From: a bacterium
GTDB lineage: Bacteria > Planctomycetota > Planctomycetia > Pirellulales > Pirellulaceae
Assembly: GCA_030430075.1 (NCBI GenBank)
Contig: JAUIGN010000019.1
Location: 62,001-126,000 of the forward strand
Direction of reading: 5' to 3'
DNA: 64,000 nt
Shown: piece after piece, positions 11,122-21,050 of the stretch
Numbering within the stretch: the stretch's first letter is position 1
Layout: every line of letters starts with the position of its first letter
Made by a program: the position numbers and the translations under genes
The notes under the pieces: model-generated
Database searches by the model: none
Seen by the model: only the letters and a program-made list of their open reading frames with translations
Told to the model about the DNA's origin: nothing

Positions 11122-14100
11122 ATGAACGTTCCTCAGAATCACAGGATTGCTGCAATGGGTACCAGGCAAACTTCCGCAACGTGGATTGGCTCCATCGTTC
11201 TTACCGCCGTTCTCGGCTTGGTCGGCAGCCCGCAGCTCGATGCGGATGACGCGAAGCCGGTACCAGATATCGAGCACGACGGGCCGGTGGAGTTCGAGAA
11301 AGAGATCTTGCCCATCCTGCGGCGGAAATGCCTCGCCTGTCACAACAATACGGACGCCGAAAGCGATCTCGTGCTGGAGACGCCGGCCGGGATCCTCAAG
11401 GGCGGCATCGAAGGCCCGTCCGTGGTCCCGGGAAAGAGCGCCGAGAGTCTCTTGCTGAACGTGGTTCGGGGTGCCGCCGAGCCGCTGATGCCACCCGAGG
11501 ATAACGACGTTGGCGCCGAGCCGTTGACGGCGAATGAATTGGGTCTTATTAAGCTCTGGATCGATGAGGGTGCTAAGGGAGATGTGACGGGGCTTGCCGG
11601 TCCGGTCGAATGGCAACCGCTGCCGCCCGGCGTCAATCCGATTTACGCGGTCTCGATTTCGCCGGATGGCCAGTTCGTGGCCGCCGGTCGAGCCAACCAG
11701 ATTTTCCTCTACCATGTACCGACCAAGCGCCTGGTGGGACGGTTGACCGACCCGGCGCTCGTCAAGACCGGCATCTATGACAATCCGGGGGTGGCCCACC
11801 TGGACCTGGTCCAGTCATTGCGATTCAGCCCGGACAGTCAGCTTCTGGCCTCCGGCGGTTATCGAACCGCCAAGTTCTGGAAGCGAGCACGGAACGCCCG
11901 CAAGCAGGAGATCGCCGGCCTGGAAACGCCGCCGAAGTCGGTCGCCGTTTCCGGGGACGGGAAATGGATCGCGTTGGGTGAAGAGAACGGCAAAATTCGG
12001 CTCGTCGAACTCGCTACGGGCCAACAAAAGGCCGCGTTGGAGGGCCATTCCGGTGCGGTGACCGGCTTGGATTTTACCGCCGACAGCAGCCAGCTCGTCT
12101 CCGGTTCGCAAGACGCGTCGGTCCGCCTCTGGAACGTCGCCGACGGTGCTGCGGTCGGCTCCATCACCACGCCGTCGCCGATTCACGCGATTGCCATGGT
12201 CAACGGTGATACTCAAATCGCCAGCGCCGGCGCCGATGCCGTGATCCGCATCTGGGCAGCCACGGCGGCGGCAACGGCTCCGGCCAGCGCACCGCCGGCG
12301 GACGCCGCCAAGGCGGAAGAACCCGCCGAGCAAGCACCGCAGCCGGCCCTCGAGCTCAAAGGCCACAATGGACCGGTGACGACCTTGGCCGCGTTTGCCG
12401 ATAAGCACACCCAGCTCGTATCCGGTGGTCAGGACGGTACGGTGCGAGTCTGGGATGTGGCGGGCGGCAAGCAGCTCCGCAGCATGAACCATGGGGGCCC
12501 GGTCACCGCCGTTGCGGCTCGGCCCGACGGCAGCCGGCTGAGTTCGGCAGGCGAGAATAAGGTAGCCAAGCTTTGGGATGCTGCCGGCAAACAAGTCGCC
12601 GAACTCAAAGGTGATTTTCGCAAACGCATCCAAGTAGAAGACGTCACACGTGCCGTCAGTTTGGCGAAGAAAGAAATCGATGCCACGAAGGCCGAACTCA
12701 AGGCAGTCAACGACCGCAAAGCGGCAGAGGAAAAGAACGCTGCGGCCGCGGAAGAGGCCAAAAAGAAGGCTGCCGAGGAGCTGGCCAAGAAAGAAGAAGA
12801 GGCCAAGAAGCCGGTTGCCGAGCATCAAGCAGCCGAGCAGATGCTCGCGGCCGCCAAGGCATTGATGACTAAGTCGGAAGCGGACAAGAAGGCGTCCGAA
12901 GCCGAAGTCGCCAAGGCCACCGCCGCCATGGCAACCGCCGCGGCCGCTCTGGAAGAAGCCAAGAAGGCGATGGCCGAGGCGGAAACGACGGTGGCAGCCA
13001 CATTGGCCGCCAAAACAAAAGCGGAAGAGGCCAAGAAACAGGCCGAGGCGGGGCTCGCCAAGGCAGCCACCGACATCAAAGCGGGCGAAGAGGCCATCAA
13101 GAAGACCAAGCCGGCCGCGGACAAGGCGATCGCTGCCCGCGATTCCGCGAAGAAATCGCTGGAGTCGTCTGAGCGCACTGCCAAGCGGGCCCAGGAAGCC
13201 GTCGCCAAAGTCGTTGCCTCGATTCCGGCGGCGGAAGAAGTGGTCAAGGCGGCCGAAGCGTCGCACAAGCTGGTCGAGGTCGACTTGGAATCGATCAAGA
13301 AAGTGGCCGCCGAAAGTGAGAAGGTCCATTTCGCTGTCGCTTTCTCACCCGATGGATTGACCGTCGCGACCGGTGGCGAAGACCAGATGGTCAGCACCTG
13401 GGACGCCGAGACCGGTGCGGCGATCGATACCTTCCAAGGACACGACAGCATCGTTCGCGGCCTGGTATTCACGCCGGGACTGGACGTCCTCTCGATCGCC
13501 GACAACAAGACCGCCTTCCTCTGGGACACCAACCCGCAGTGGACGCTGGTGCAGACGATCGGTTCGGCGGACCAGCCGGAAGTACTTGCCGATCGCGTCA
13601 CCGCGTTGGACTTCAGCCCCAATGGCGAACTACTGGCCACAGGAAGCGGCGAACCGTCGCGCAGCGGAGAGCTGAAGATCTGGAACGTCGCAGACGGCAA
13701 GCTAGTCCAGGAGATCAAGGAGCCGCACAGCGACACGATTTTCGGACTGGAATTCTCACCCGATGGTCAGCAGATCGCCAGTTGTGGTGCAGACCGGTTT
13801 GCCAAGATCTTTGATATCAAAAGCGGCAAATTCGTACGTTCGTTCGAAGGCCACACGCATCACGTGCTGGGCGTCAGTTGGAGGGCGGACGGACGTCGGC
13901 TTGTGACCAGCGGTGCAGACAATGTGATCAAAGTCTGGGATATCAAGACCGGGGACCAGAAACGGACGATTACCGGATTCAACAAAGAAGTCACTGCCAT
14001 CCGATTTGTCGCAGACGGTGATAACGTGCTGGCTTCCAGCGGTGATAAGACCGTGCAACTGAAGAATGCGGAGAATGGCAGGAACGTTCGCAGCTTCCCC

Positions 14101-14256
14101 GGTGCCGCCGACTTCATGTACTCGGTAAGCGTCAGTGGTAACGGGAAAGTGATTGCGGCCGGTGGTCAGGACAGTGTCCTGCGCGTCTGGGGTGAAGACG
14201 GCAAGGCACTGGCAACGTTTGAAAAACCGGCCCCGCCGGAATCCGGTGCGGAATGA
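11122..14256 (+). CDS. WD40-repeat protein with N-terminal Planctomycete cytochrome C motif, propellers separated by a coiled coil
   Basis: 1044 residues. A signal-like N terminus is followed by a PSCyt1-type motif C70-x-x-C73-H74 (KCLACHNN) in a domain with GGIEGPSVVPGKSAES and LIKLWIDEGA. WD40 repeats occupy about 165-490 (blades with VRLWNV, IRIWAA, VRVWDV, AKLWDA). An extremely Ala/Lys/Glu-rich helical stretch of about 235 residues (500-735) follows, and a second WD40 set (735-1035: VSTWDA, AFLWDT, LKIWNV, IKVWDI, LRVWGE). The start at 11122 has a weak ribosome site; ATG 11155 is possible. It is the third of three same-strand genes, and a DUF1501 gene converges from downstream. The likely role is an exported redox/scaffold protein. 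Confidence 0.88.
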   Translation: MNVPQNHRIAAMGTRQTSATWIGSIVLTAVLGLVGSPQLDADDAKPVPDIEHDGPVEFEKEILPILRRKCLACHNNTDAESDLVLETPAGILKGGIEGPSVVPGKSAESLLLNVVRGAAEPLMPPEDNDVGAEPLTANELGLIKLWIDEGAKGDVTGLAGPVEWQPLPPGVNPIYAVSISPDGQFVAAGRANQIFLYHVPTKRLVGRLTDPALVKTGIYDNPGVAHLDLVQSLRFSPDSQLLASGGYRTAKFWKRARNARKQEIAGLETPPKSVAVSGDGKWIALGEENGKIRLVELATGQQKAALEGHSGAVTGLDFTADSSQLVSGSQDASVRLWNVADGAAVGSITTPSPIHAIAMVNGDTQIASAGADAVIRIWAATAAATAPASAPPADAAKAEEPAEQAPQPALELKGHNGPVTTLAAFADKHTQLVSGGQDGTVRVWDVAGGKQLRSMNHGGPVTAVAARPDGSRLSSAGENKVAKLWDAAGKQVAELKGDFRKRIQVEDVTRAVSLAKKEIDATKAELKAVNDRKAAEEKNAAAAEEAKKKAAEELAKKEEEAKKPVAEHQAAEQMLAAAKALMTKSEADKKASEAEVAKATAAMATAAAALEEAKKAMAEAETTVAATLAAKTKAEEAKKQAEAGLAKAATDIKAGEEAIKKTKPAADKAIAARDSAKKSLESSERTAKRAQEAVAKVVASIPAAEEVVKAAEASHKLVEVDLESIKKVAAESEKVHFAVAFSPDGLTVATGGEDQMVSTWDAETGAAIDTFQGHDSIVRGLVFTPGLDVLSIADNKTAFLWDTNPQWTLVQTIGSADQPEVLADRVTALDFSPNGELLATGSGEPSRSGELKIWNVADGKLVQEIKEPHSDTIFGLEFSPDGQQIASCGADRFAKIFDIKSGKFVRSFEGHTHHVLGVSWRADGRRLVTSGADNVIKVWDIKTGDQKRTITGFNKEVTAIRFVADGDNVLASSGDKTVQLKNAENGRNVRSFPGAADFMYSVSVSGNGKVIAAGGQDSVLRVWGEDGKALATFEKPAPPESGAE

Positions 14257-14675
14257 ACGTTCCGCTTCGAGACGCCCGAATGACGGTGAACTGACCTTCC
14301 CCTTGTCGTCGGAGGGAAGCGAGGTTTCTGGCGGCATGCGCCATTTGGCCGCTGGCCCGGATGGTCGGCGGGAGGGCTCAAGCGAGTCGTGCGGCCCCAC
14401 CGTCGCGACCCTTTCTTCCACCGAAAACCGGGGCCAGGTTAAACCCAATACCCGTCAACTGGACTCCGCACTTCCGGAGAGCATGCTTTGCATGTCATTC
14501 CGGAGTTCCCGAATTCCCTTGGGGCCATCGCAATACCGTGCACTCGGTTTCGGTTCGTCGCATTTCCCCCCAAACGCTATCGGGAAAATCGCGGCTGCCT
14601 GGTGAAATCGTCAACCCGTTGTCAGACGACACGTTGAGGATACGATCACCGGCGACGCATTGACCAGAATTGGCG
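14257..14675. other. Intergenic region between convergent WD40 and DUF1501 genes
   Basis: No convincing gene. It contains a diverged copy of the GTCATGC/GCATGAC palindrome (14481-14497). No clear hairpin-plus-T-run terminator was seen. Confidence 0.6.
14481..14497. repeat. GTCATGC-type palindromic repeat, diverged copy
   Basis: GCATGCTTTGCATGTCA matches, on the minus strand, the core ATGCAAAGCATG of the palindromes at 23844 and 61436, with one arm altered. It is followed by CCGGA-rich sequence like the flank of the other copies. Confidence 0.6.
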
Positions 14676-16001
14676 TTAGATCAATTCGGTAATCAGGGCC
14701 CGCTCTTCCAGCAGATAGCGTGGCCGGCCGCTCAGGTCTTCGAAGGTCTGGCCCGGGTCGACCCCCAGGTGCCGGTAGATCATTGCCAGCACGTTTTCCG
14801 GTCGGTACGGCGCGTCGTGCGGGACTTCCCCTTTGGGATTCGACGCCCCCACAACTTGTCCGACCGCCAGACCGCCGCCGGCCAGCAGCACACTCATCAC
14901 GCGCCCCCAGTGGTCGCGTCCCGCGTTCTTGTTGACCTTGGGAGTGCGGCCAAATTCGCCCATGGCAACCACCAACACGTCCCGGTCCATGCCCCGTTCG
15001 TGCAGGTCGCTCACCAGTGCCGCCAGCGCCTGATCGTAGTCAGGTCCCTTGGACTTCATCCGTCGGTCGATTTGCGTGTGGTCGTCCCAACTGCCGACGC
15101 GTACCGACACAAACGAGACGCCAGCCTCGATCAGGCGGCGGGCCAGCAGGAACTCCTGGCCGGTACGGTTGCGGCCGTAACGATCGCGGACGTCATCCGC
15201 TTCTGCATCGATCGAAAAGGCCGCTTGCGCTTTTCCTGAGGTAACGACATCAAAGGCTTCCACGGAAAACTTACCGATCGCTTCCGAAACTCCGTTCAGG
15301 TCCAGCACGCGCCGCTGTTGGCCGATTTGATCGAGCAGATACCGGCGGTCGCTGACGCGGTCCGCGTCAAGTCCCCGGACCAGGGCCAGGTTGTCGACTT
15401 TGAAGTTCTTCCGGTTGGGATCACCACTGACGACGAACGGATTGAACGCTTTGCCCAGGTAGGCGGCGTTACCGTAGCGCATCGTCCGCTGCAAGCCCAC
15501 GTAGGCCGGTATCCCTTCCGATCGCGCGCCGATCAGCCGTGCCGTCACCGATCCAACACACGGCATTTCGTTGTTCCGGTTTTGGCGATCACGGAGGTAG
15601 TAGCCGGTCTGCGTCAGATGGCTCGACGTGCTGTGACTCGACGAATTGTGATGAACAGAACGCACGACCGCCAGCTTCTCGGCAATCCGCGCCTGCTGAA
15701 CCATCAGTTCGCTGAACTGGACGCCGGGCAAGGCCGAGTTGATGGCGTTGAACGGCCCGCGATACTCGCTCGGAGCGTTCGGTTTGGGATCGTAGGTTTC
15801 AAAATGGGTTGGCCCGCCGGCGAGTTCCACGAAGATCACCGAACGATGGGGTCGCGGACGTCCCGCGCGCGCGGCACGCGCCCGGTCCGCCAACAGATTG
15901 GGCAGCGTCAACCCGCCAATCCCTAAAGCGCCGACACGCAGTAAGGATCGGCGTGAAATCCGGTCACAGCACGCAATTCGGTCGCCGACGATCTCCAGCA
16001 T
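14676..16001 (-). CDS. DUF1501 protein, Tat-exported
   Basis: 441 residues from ATG 16001, which has an AGAGGT site about ten bases upstream. The frame stays open to 16175 but that extension covers a tandem repeat and is not believed. The N terminus carries a twin-arginine leader (RRSLLRVGALGIGG). DUF1501 hallmarks follow: ELAGGPTHFETYDPKP, VRSVHHNSSSHS, GVSFVSVRVGSWDDH, VVAMGEFGRTPKVN and GRDHWG. DUF1501 belongs to the alkaline-phosphatase/sulfatase-like fold in planctomycetes and commonly accompanies DUF1549/DUF1553 proteins. Here its usual partner genes lie just across, in the opposite orientation. The substrate is unknown. Confidence 0.9.
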   Translation of the reverse strand: MLEIVGDRIACCDRISRRSLLRVGALGIGGLTLPNLLADRARAARAGRPRPHRSVIFVELAGGPTHFETYDPKPNAPSEYRGPFNAINSALPGVQFSELMVQQARIAEKLAVVRSVHHNSSSHSTSSHLTQTGYYLRDRQNRNNEMPCVGSVTARLIGARSEGIPAYVGLQRTMRYGNAAYLGKAFNPFVVSGDPNRKNFKVDNLALVRGLDADRVSDRRYLLDQIGQQRRVLDLNGVSEAIGKFSVEAFDVVTSGKAQAAFSIDAEADDVRDRYGRNRTGQEFLLARRLIEAGVSFVSVRVGSWDDHTQIDRRMKSKGPDYDQALAALVSDLHERGMDRDVLVVAMGEFGRTPKVNKNAGRDHWGRVMSVLLAGGGLAVGQVVGASNPKGEVPHDAPYRPENVLAMIYRHLGVDPGQTFEDLSGRPRYLLEERALITELI

Positions 16002-16015
16002 TGCTTTGCTACCTC

Positions 16016-16060
16016 TTTGAATCTGGCTCGTTTGAATCTGGCTCGTTTGAATCTGGTCGC
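16016..16060. repeat. 15-bp tandem repeat, three copies
   Basis: TTTGAATCTGGCTCG at 16016-16030 and again at 16031-16045, with a third, diverged copy 16046-16060. It lies in the leader of the DUF1501 gene, immediately upstream of its ribosome site on the minus strand. Confidence 0.9.
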
Positions 16061-16183
16061 CCGGGACAGCCATCAACCCATCAATGACCATCGATCTATT
16101 TGGCAGTCTACCGGGATCATGCTCAAAAGACAATCGAATCTTTCCTTCGCGGCGACCCCGGCGGCGTTCCGTCATGCGGCGGA

Positions 16184-17443
16184 TCAGCCTGTTGTCATGA
16201 GCCGCTTGCGGAGCAGGTTGAGGGCCTGTTTGGCGGCGCGTGATTTGAGGATCTGCGGGTGGCCCGCGAACGGGCTGTCGTGCGTCTCACCTCCGCCTGG
16301 CCCTTGGCCGGTCGCGACCGCAAAAGCGACGCGCCCCGGCTCACTGCCGTCCGCGTCGCTGCGGGGAAACGCACTGATCGCCAAACCAACATCCGTGGCA
16401 AACTGTTCGCGACAGCGGTCCGCCATCGCCTTGACGAGGTGGGTGCTGTGCATGCCATGTTCGGCGAGCAGCCTCGGCTCGGCCAATAGTCGACTTTGCC
16501 GTTCGCCGCGGACAACGAACCCGCCCAGGAAATGCTCGCCACGTTCATCGGCTTCGCTCAGCCACTGCGACAAGAGCCCGCCCGATCCCCACTCGGCAAC
16601 GGCGAGCGTCTTCTGCTGCTGCCGGAGTAAACGAATCACGGCTTGCTGCAGTTCGTCGTCCTCCTCGCCGAACACCAGGTCACCGAGGCAATCGCGGATG
16701 ATCTTGACCGTGGGAGCCATCTGCTGCTCGCATTCCTCAACCGAGCCGCCGCGGGCCGTAATCCGCAGGGTGATGGTCGCCTGGCTCACCGTAATCCCAA
16801 CCGACGGCTGGCGGCCGCGGCGAATGAGATCCGGGAGCATCCGCTCCAAGTCACTTTCGCCGATCCCAAAACACTTCAGCCGCCGATGCCGGATGGTCTG
16901 ATTTCCGCCGGTCATCTGCGTGATGGCGGGCGCGAGCGTCGCTTCCCACATCTCGCGCATTTCCGCGGGCACACCGGGAAGGGCGAAGATCCGACACGAC
17001 GTACCATCGTCGCGGCTCAGCGTGAGATCGATACCCGGAGCCGTTCCATGCGGGTTCGGCACCACCTGACTCCCTTCGGGAAACTGAGCCTGTGCCACGT
17101 TGCGTTCCGGCATCTCTCGTTTGCGGCGCGCGAACATTGCTTTGATCGTCGCCAGGGCATGGTCGTCCTGCACCAGGTCTCGACCGGCAGCGGCCGCCAG
17201 CGAAGGGCGTGTCAGGTCGTCAGCCGTCGGCCCCAACCCGCCCGTCGAGACCACCAGGTCCGCCCGCTGAATCGCTTCGCGGAAGACCCGCACGTTGGCC
17301 TCCAACTCGTCGCCCACCGTGGCATGATAGAGCACGCGAACCCCCAGTTCCCCCAACCGTTCGCTCAACCACTGGCTATTCGTGTCAAGCCGCAGGCCGC
17401 TCGTCAATTCGTCGCCAATTGCGATGACTTCCGCACATCTCAT
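16184..17443 (-). CDS. cinA: CinA family protein with MoaB-like domain and degenerate C-terminal amidase domain
   Basis: 419 residues, the usual length for two-domain CinA. The N-terminal MoaB/MogA-like half (1-170) is clear: EVIAIGDELTSG, DTNSQWLSERL, VVSTGGLGPTADDLT, FALPGVPAEM. The C-terminal half (about 255-415) aligns with the PncC nicotinamide-mononucleotide amidase domain. However, the signature AESCTGG reads AEWGSGG, the GG-x-x-x-Y stretch reads GGFVVRGE, and the G-x-x-GP motif is lost (AISAFPRSDADG). The family acts in pyridine nucleotide salvage and repair, with an ADP-ribose pyrophosphatase-like activity reported for the MoaB-like part. Deamidase activity is therefore doubtful here. 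It is divergent from the P-type ATPase gene. Confidence 0.9.
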   Translation of the reverse strand: MRCAEVIAIGDELTSGLRLDTNSQWLSERLGELGVRVLYHATVGDELEANVRVFREAIQRADLVVSTGGLGPTADDLTRPSLAAAAGRDLVQDDHALATIKAMFARRKREMPERNVAQAQFPEGSQVVPNPHGTAPGIDLTLSRDDGTSCRIFALPGVPAEMREMWEATLAPAITQMTGGNQTIRHRRLKCFGIGESDLERMLPDLIRRGRQPSVGITVSQATITLRITARGGSVEECEQQMAPTVKIIRDCLGDLVFGEEDDELQQAVIRLLRQQQKTLAVAEWGSGGLLSQWLSEADERGEHFLGGFVVRGERQSRLLAEPRLLAEHGMHSTHLVKAMADRCREQFATDVGLAISAFPRSDADGSEPGRVAFAVATGQGPGGGETHDSPFAGHPQILKSRAAKQALNLLRKRLMTTG

Positions 17444-17729
17444 CCAGAAATTCCGACTCGTTGCAGTTCAGGAAACAGAATGGTATTCGTCCAGAGACGG
17501 CGATTGAAGGTAGCGCCTGGCCTGATCTCAACGGCGATCGGTCCGGCCACAGAGGCTGCTCGCCAACCGGCCTACCGCGTGCCGCAGGCCGGCCGAGGTA
17601 GCCAGCCGTCTTACGTCCAGCGCCGTTACTCGGGTCCGCCAACTCCTATAATTCTATCAGGTGCCGTCCGAATCAGCTTCCACCCGTAATGTCCCCACTC
17701 GGCGCCTTGCAACCAAGGAGTTTGCCGGC

Positions 17730-19913
17730 ATGGCTACGATCGAATTGGACGTTGGCGGAATGCATTGCACGTCGTGCGTGGCCCGAGTGGAAGCCGCCCT
17801 GGCGGGAGTCGCCGGGGTGGACGAGGCCCACGTCAATCTGGCCACGCAGCAGGCGACGGTGGAGGGCGAAGGCGGGCCGCTCGTGGCGGCAGACCTGATC
17901 ACGGCAGTTGTCGACGCGGGGTACACGGCAACGCTTGTCGGGAAACACGCGACGGGTGACCACGAGGCCGTCCAGCACGACGAACAACGTCGCTGGCGCC
18001 GCCGGTTGATCGCCGGCCTCGCCTGCCTGATCCCGCTCGTCATCCTCCATCATGTACTGAGGGTCGAGCCCGGTCGGCTCGGCTGGTGGACCCTCGCCTT
18101 GGCGACTCCCGTTCAGGCTTACGTCGGCTGGCCCTACCTGCGGGGTGCCTGGGACCGACTCCGCCACAGGTCCGTGAACATGGACACCCTGGTGGCACTC
18201 GGCACCAGCGTCGCGTTCGCGCACGGACTGGCGGGCTTGATCGGCGGATCGAGCTCCATGGCATTGGTTGACGCGGCGATGATCTTGACCTTCATCACGG
18301 CAGGGAAGTACCTCGAGTCGCGGGCTCGCGGTCGGGCGTCGCGGGCCATCTTTCGGCTCTTGGACCTGACGCCCGACGAGGCGACCGTCGTCCGCGACGG
18401 TCAGGCGGAAACGGTTCGTCCCGACGACGTTCACATCGGTGAGCAGATCGTCGTCCGCCCCGGCGACCGCGTACCGCTTGACGCCCAAGTCATCACAGGA
18501 GAAAGCGAGGTCGATGAGAGCTGGTTGACAGGCGAATCGCTCCCCGTCGGCAAGCAGCCGGGCAGTCAGCTCCTGGCGGGAACCATCAACGGCCCCGGTT
18601 CACTAACGGCGACTGTGACGCAAGCCGCCGGCTCGACCGCCCTGGACCGCGTCATCGCATTGGTGCGGCATGCCCAAGAGTCCAAGACCGACGTGCAGCG
18701 GCTGGCTGATCACGTGGTGAGCTGGTTTGTTCCAATGGTCTTGACCATCTCCCTGGCCACACTGGCCGGCTGGGCCGTGCTGGCGGCTGACTGGCGGTTT
18801 GGCCTGAGCTGTGCCGTGGCCGTGCTGGTCGTCGCCTGTCCTTGCGCATTGGGACTGGCAACTCCCATGGCCGTGATTGTCGGTACGGGCCGCGGCGCGG
18901 AACGCGGCATTCTGATCAAGGACGCCAAGGTGCTCGAGACGGCGGGCCGGTTGGACACCGTCGTACTGGACAAGACCGGGACCATCACGACCGGCGCTCC
19001 GCGCGTCGTCGCCGTGGAACCGATCGGCACGATGACTCCCGACGAGCTGCTGCGAGCCTGCGCGGCCATCGAGCAACTGAGTGGGCACCCTTTGGCGCAA
19101 GCCGTCGTCAATCGGGCGCGTGAACAGGAGCTCGTGTGGCAGCCGGCGACCGAACTGGATGTGGTGGAGGGTGCCGGTGTCGCCGGCCGCGCCGCCGGGC
19201 AGCGGATCCTGATCGGCAACGAACAATTGCTGAATCAAGCGGAGATTTCCCTGCCCGCCGACCGTCAGCAACAGAGTGCAGGGCAACGGGCGGCAGGGCG
19301 GCAAACGGTTTGGGTCGCCATCGACGGAACCCTGGCAGGCAGCCTGTTGGTCGAAGATACGATCGCGTCAAACGCCGGGGAAGCGGTCGCCCGCCTGCAG
19401 GAATTAGGGCTCAACGTGCGGATGTTGTCCGGTGACCGGCACGACGCGGCCCAACGCGTGGCGGCCGAAGTTGGGATCGGCGAGGTCATCGCCGAGGTCC
19501 TGCCCCAAGACAAGGCGCGTGAGATCGTCGAGCTGCAGAAGGCCGGACGCCGCGTGGCAATGGTGGGGGACGGAATCAATGATGCCCCCGCGTTGGCAAC
19601 GGCCGACCTCGGCATCGCCTTGGGGACGGGAGCGGACGTAGCCATCGAGACAGCCGACATGGTCCTGGTGCAGCACGACTTGAGTGCGGTTGCAACAGCC
19701 ATCCAGCTCGCCCGCAAGACACTGGGCACCATCAAGCAAAACCTGTTCTGGGCGTTCGCCTACAACGTCCTCCTGCTGCCGTTGGCGGCCGGGATCCTGG
19801 TCCCCTGGCTTGGCATTCGTGTACCACCACCGTTGGCCGCGGCCGCGATGGCGGCCAGCAGTGTCTCCGTGGTCCTCAACAGTCTGCTTCTCCGCGTCCG
19901 CTCGCTGGATTGA
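17730..19913 (+). CDS. Copper-translocating P1B-type ATPase
   Basis: 727 residues from ATG 17730, placed nine bases after AAGGAG; the upstream open frame is ignored. An N-terminal heavy-metal-associated domain carries GMHCTSC (C13, C16). Then come transmembrane helices, the TGES actuator loop, the intramembrane metal site C370-P-C372 (VACPCALGLATP), the phosphorylated D414 in DKTGTITTG, the SGHPLA motif of P1B pumps, and GDGINDAPAL. The CPC motif and HMA domain fit Cu(I)/Ag(I) export (CopA type). No CueR/CsoR regulator or chaperone gene is adjacent. It probably detoxifies copper or supplies it to the envelope. Confidence 0.94.
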   Translation: MATIELDVGGMHCTSCVARVEAALAGVAGVDEAHVNLATQQATVEGEGGPLVAADLITAVVDAGYTATLVGKHATGDHEAVQHDEQRRWRRRLIAGLACLIPLVILHHVLRVEPGRLGWWTLALATPVQAYVGWPYLRGAWDRLRHRSVNMDTLVALGTSVAFAHGLAGLIGGSSSMALVDAAMILTFITAGKYLESRARGRASRAIFRLLDLTPDEATVVRDGQAETVRPDDVHIGEQIVVRPGDRVPLDAQVITGESEVDESWLTGESLPVGKQPGSQLLAGTINGPGSLTATVTQAAGSTALDRVIALVRHAQESKTDVQRLADHVVSWFVPMVLTISLATLAGWAVLAADWRFGLSCAVAVLVVACPCALGLATPMAVIVGTGRGAERGILIKDAKVLETAGRLDTVVLDKTGTITTGAPRVVAVEPIGTMTPDELLRACAAIEQLSGHPLAQAVVNRAREQELVWQPATELDVVEGAGVAGRAAGQRILIGNEQLLNQAEISLPADRQQQSAGQRAAGRQTVWVAIDGTLAGSLLVEDTIASNAGEAVARLQELGLNVRMLSGDRHDAAQRVAAEVGIGEVIAEVLPQDKAREIVELQKAGRRVAMVGDGINDAPALATADLGIALGTGADVAIETADMVLVQHDLSAVATAIQLARKTLGTIKQNLFWAFAYNVLLLPLAAGILVPWLGIRVPPPLAAAAMAASSVSVVLNSLLLRVRSLD

Positions 19914-20063
19914 CAACAGGTCCTGGGCAGCCGAACGGCGTCGCCTCGCTGCGGCGGGACGGCGGTGAGGCCGCTCCGATTCCGCAACCGGCCAGTTTGC
20001 AACCTTCCCTGGCGGTGCGTAGCATGGGGAGGGTCTGCTGGGAATTCGAAGGAGAGCAAAGAA

Positions 20064-21050
20064 ATGACGACGGAGCAACAAGCAACTGATTGGACTCGCC
20101 GCGACCTGTTGGCGACCGGTGCCCGCGTTGTCGGAGCGGGTCTCGTCAGCGGTGGCCTGTCGGGGCTGGCCCCCCGCGCATCAGCGGCCGGGCAAACGGA
20201 TGACAAACAGATGCCGGTGATTGACGCCCATTCGCATATCTGGACGCGAGAGATCGACAAGTACCCACTTGCCAAGGGTATCACGTTGCAGGACCTTGCA
20301 CCGGCCAGCTTTACGACGGAAGAGCTGCTGGCCAAGATGCAGGCCCATGACGTCGATCGCTGCGTACTCATCGCGCACAACATCTTCTATGGCTTTGACA
20401 ACCAGTACATGATCGATGCGGCTGCAGCGCATCCCGGGACGTTCCGGATCGTGGGGATGGTGGACGACGCCCTGCCCCATCCTGATATGGAGATGAAGCG
20501 CCTGCTTCCACATGGCGTAACGGGTTTCCGCATCGTCCCGTCACGGCGCGGCGCCCAGTGGTTGAGCAATCCCGGCATGCAAAGGATGTGGCGGTGCGCC
20601 GCGGAAACACGACAGGCGATCTGCTGTCTGATCAACCCCGAGAACCTCTCGGAGGTCGACAAGCAGTGCGAACGTTTTCCGGACACGCCCGTGGTTATCG
20701 ACCATTTCGCCCGGATCGGCATCGACGGAACGTTTCGAGAAGCCGACCTGAAGAACCTCTGCCGCCTGGCCCGTCACCAGCAGACGACGGTCAAGATCTC
20801 TGCCTACTACGCGTTGGGCAAGAAGCGCCCGCCCCATCTGGAGATGCTGCCCATCATCAAGCGGCTGTACGAAGCATTCGGGGCCTCGCGCCTGATGTGG
20901 GCCAGCGATTCGCCGTACCAGTTGGTGGGCGAAAACAACTATGGGGCTTCCATCGACCTGGTCCGGAATCGAGTCGACTTCGTGACACCGGCCGAGCGGA
21001 AATGGTTGCTCGGCGGCACCGCCGACAGGGTCTACTTCTTTGAGCTCTAA
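20064..21050 (+). CDS. Amidohydrolase (Amidohydro_2 type) with Tat signal
   Basis: 328 residues from ATG 20064, with AAGGAGA about eight bases upstream. The N terminus has a twin-arginine leader (TRRDLLATGARVVG). After it come the metal-binding DAHSHIW motif, a TIM-barrel body (VIDHFARIG, TVKISAYYALG) and a late MWASDSPYQL, as in PF04909 amidohydrolases. These enzymes hydrolyse or decarboxylate small cyclic or aromatic substrates. The Tat leader suggests a folded periplasmic enzyme. The downstream ankyrin lipoprotein gene starts inside its last codons, so the two are probably co-translated. The substrate is unknown. Confidence 0.85.
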   Translation: MTTEQQATDWTRRDLLATGARVVGAGLVSGGLSGLAPRASAAGQTDDKQMPVIDAHSHIWTREIDKYPLAKGITLQDLAPASFTTEELLAKMQAHDVDRCVLIAHNIFYGFDNQYMIDAAAAHPGTFRIVGMVDDALPHPDMEMKRLLPHGVTGFRIVPSRRGAQWLSNPGMQRMWRCAAETRQAICCLINPENLSEVDKQCERFPDTPVVIDHFARIGIDGTFREADLKNLCRLARHQQTTVKISAYYALGKKRPPHLEMLPIIKRLYEAFGASRLMWASDSPYQLVGENNYGASIDLVRNRVDFVTPAERKWLLGGTADRVYFFEL

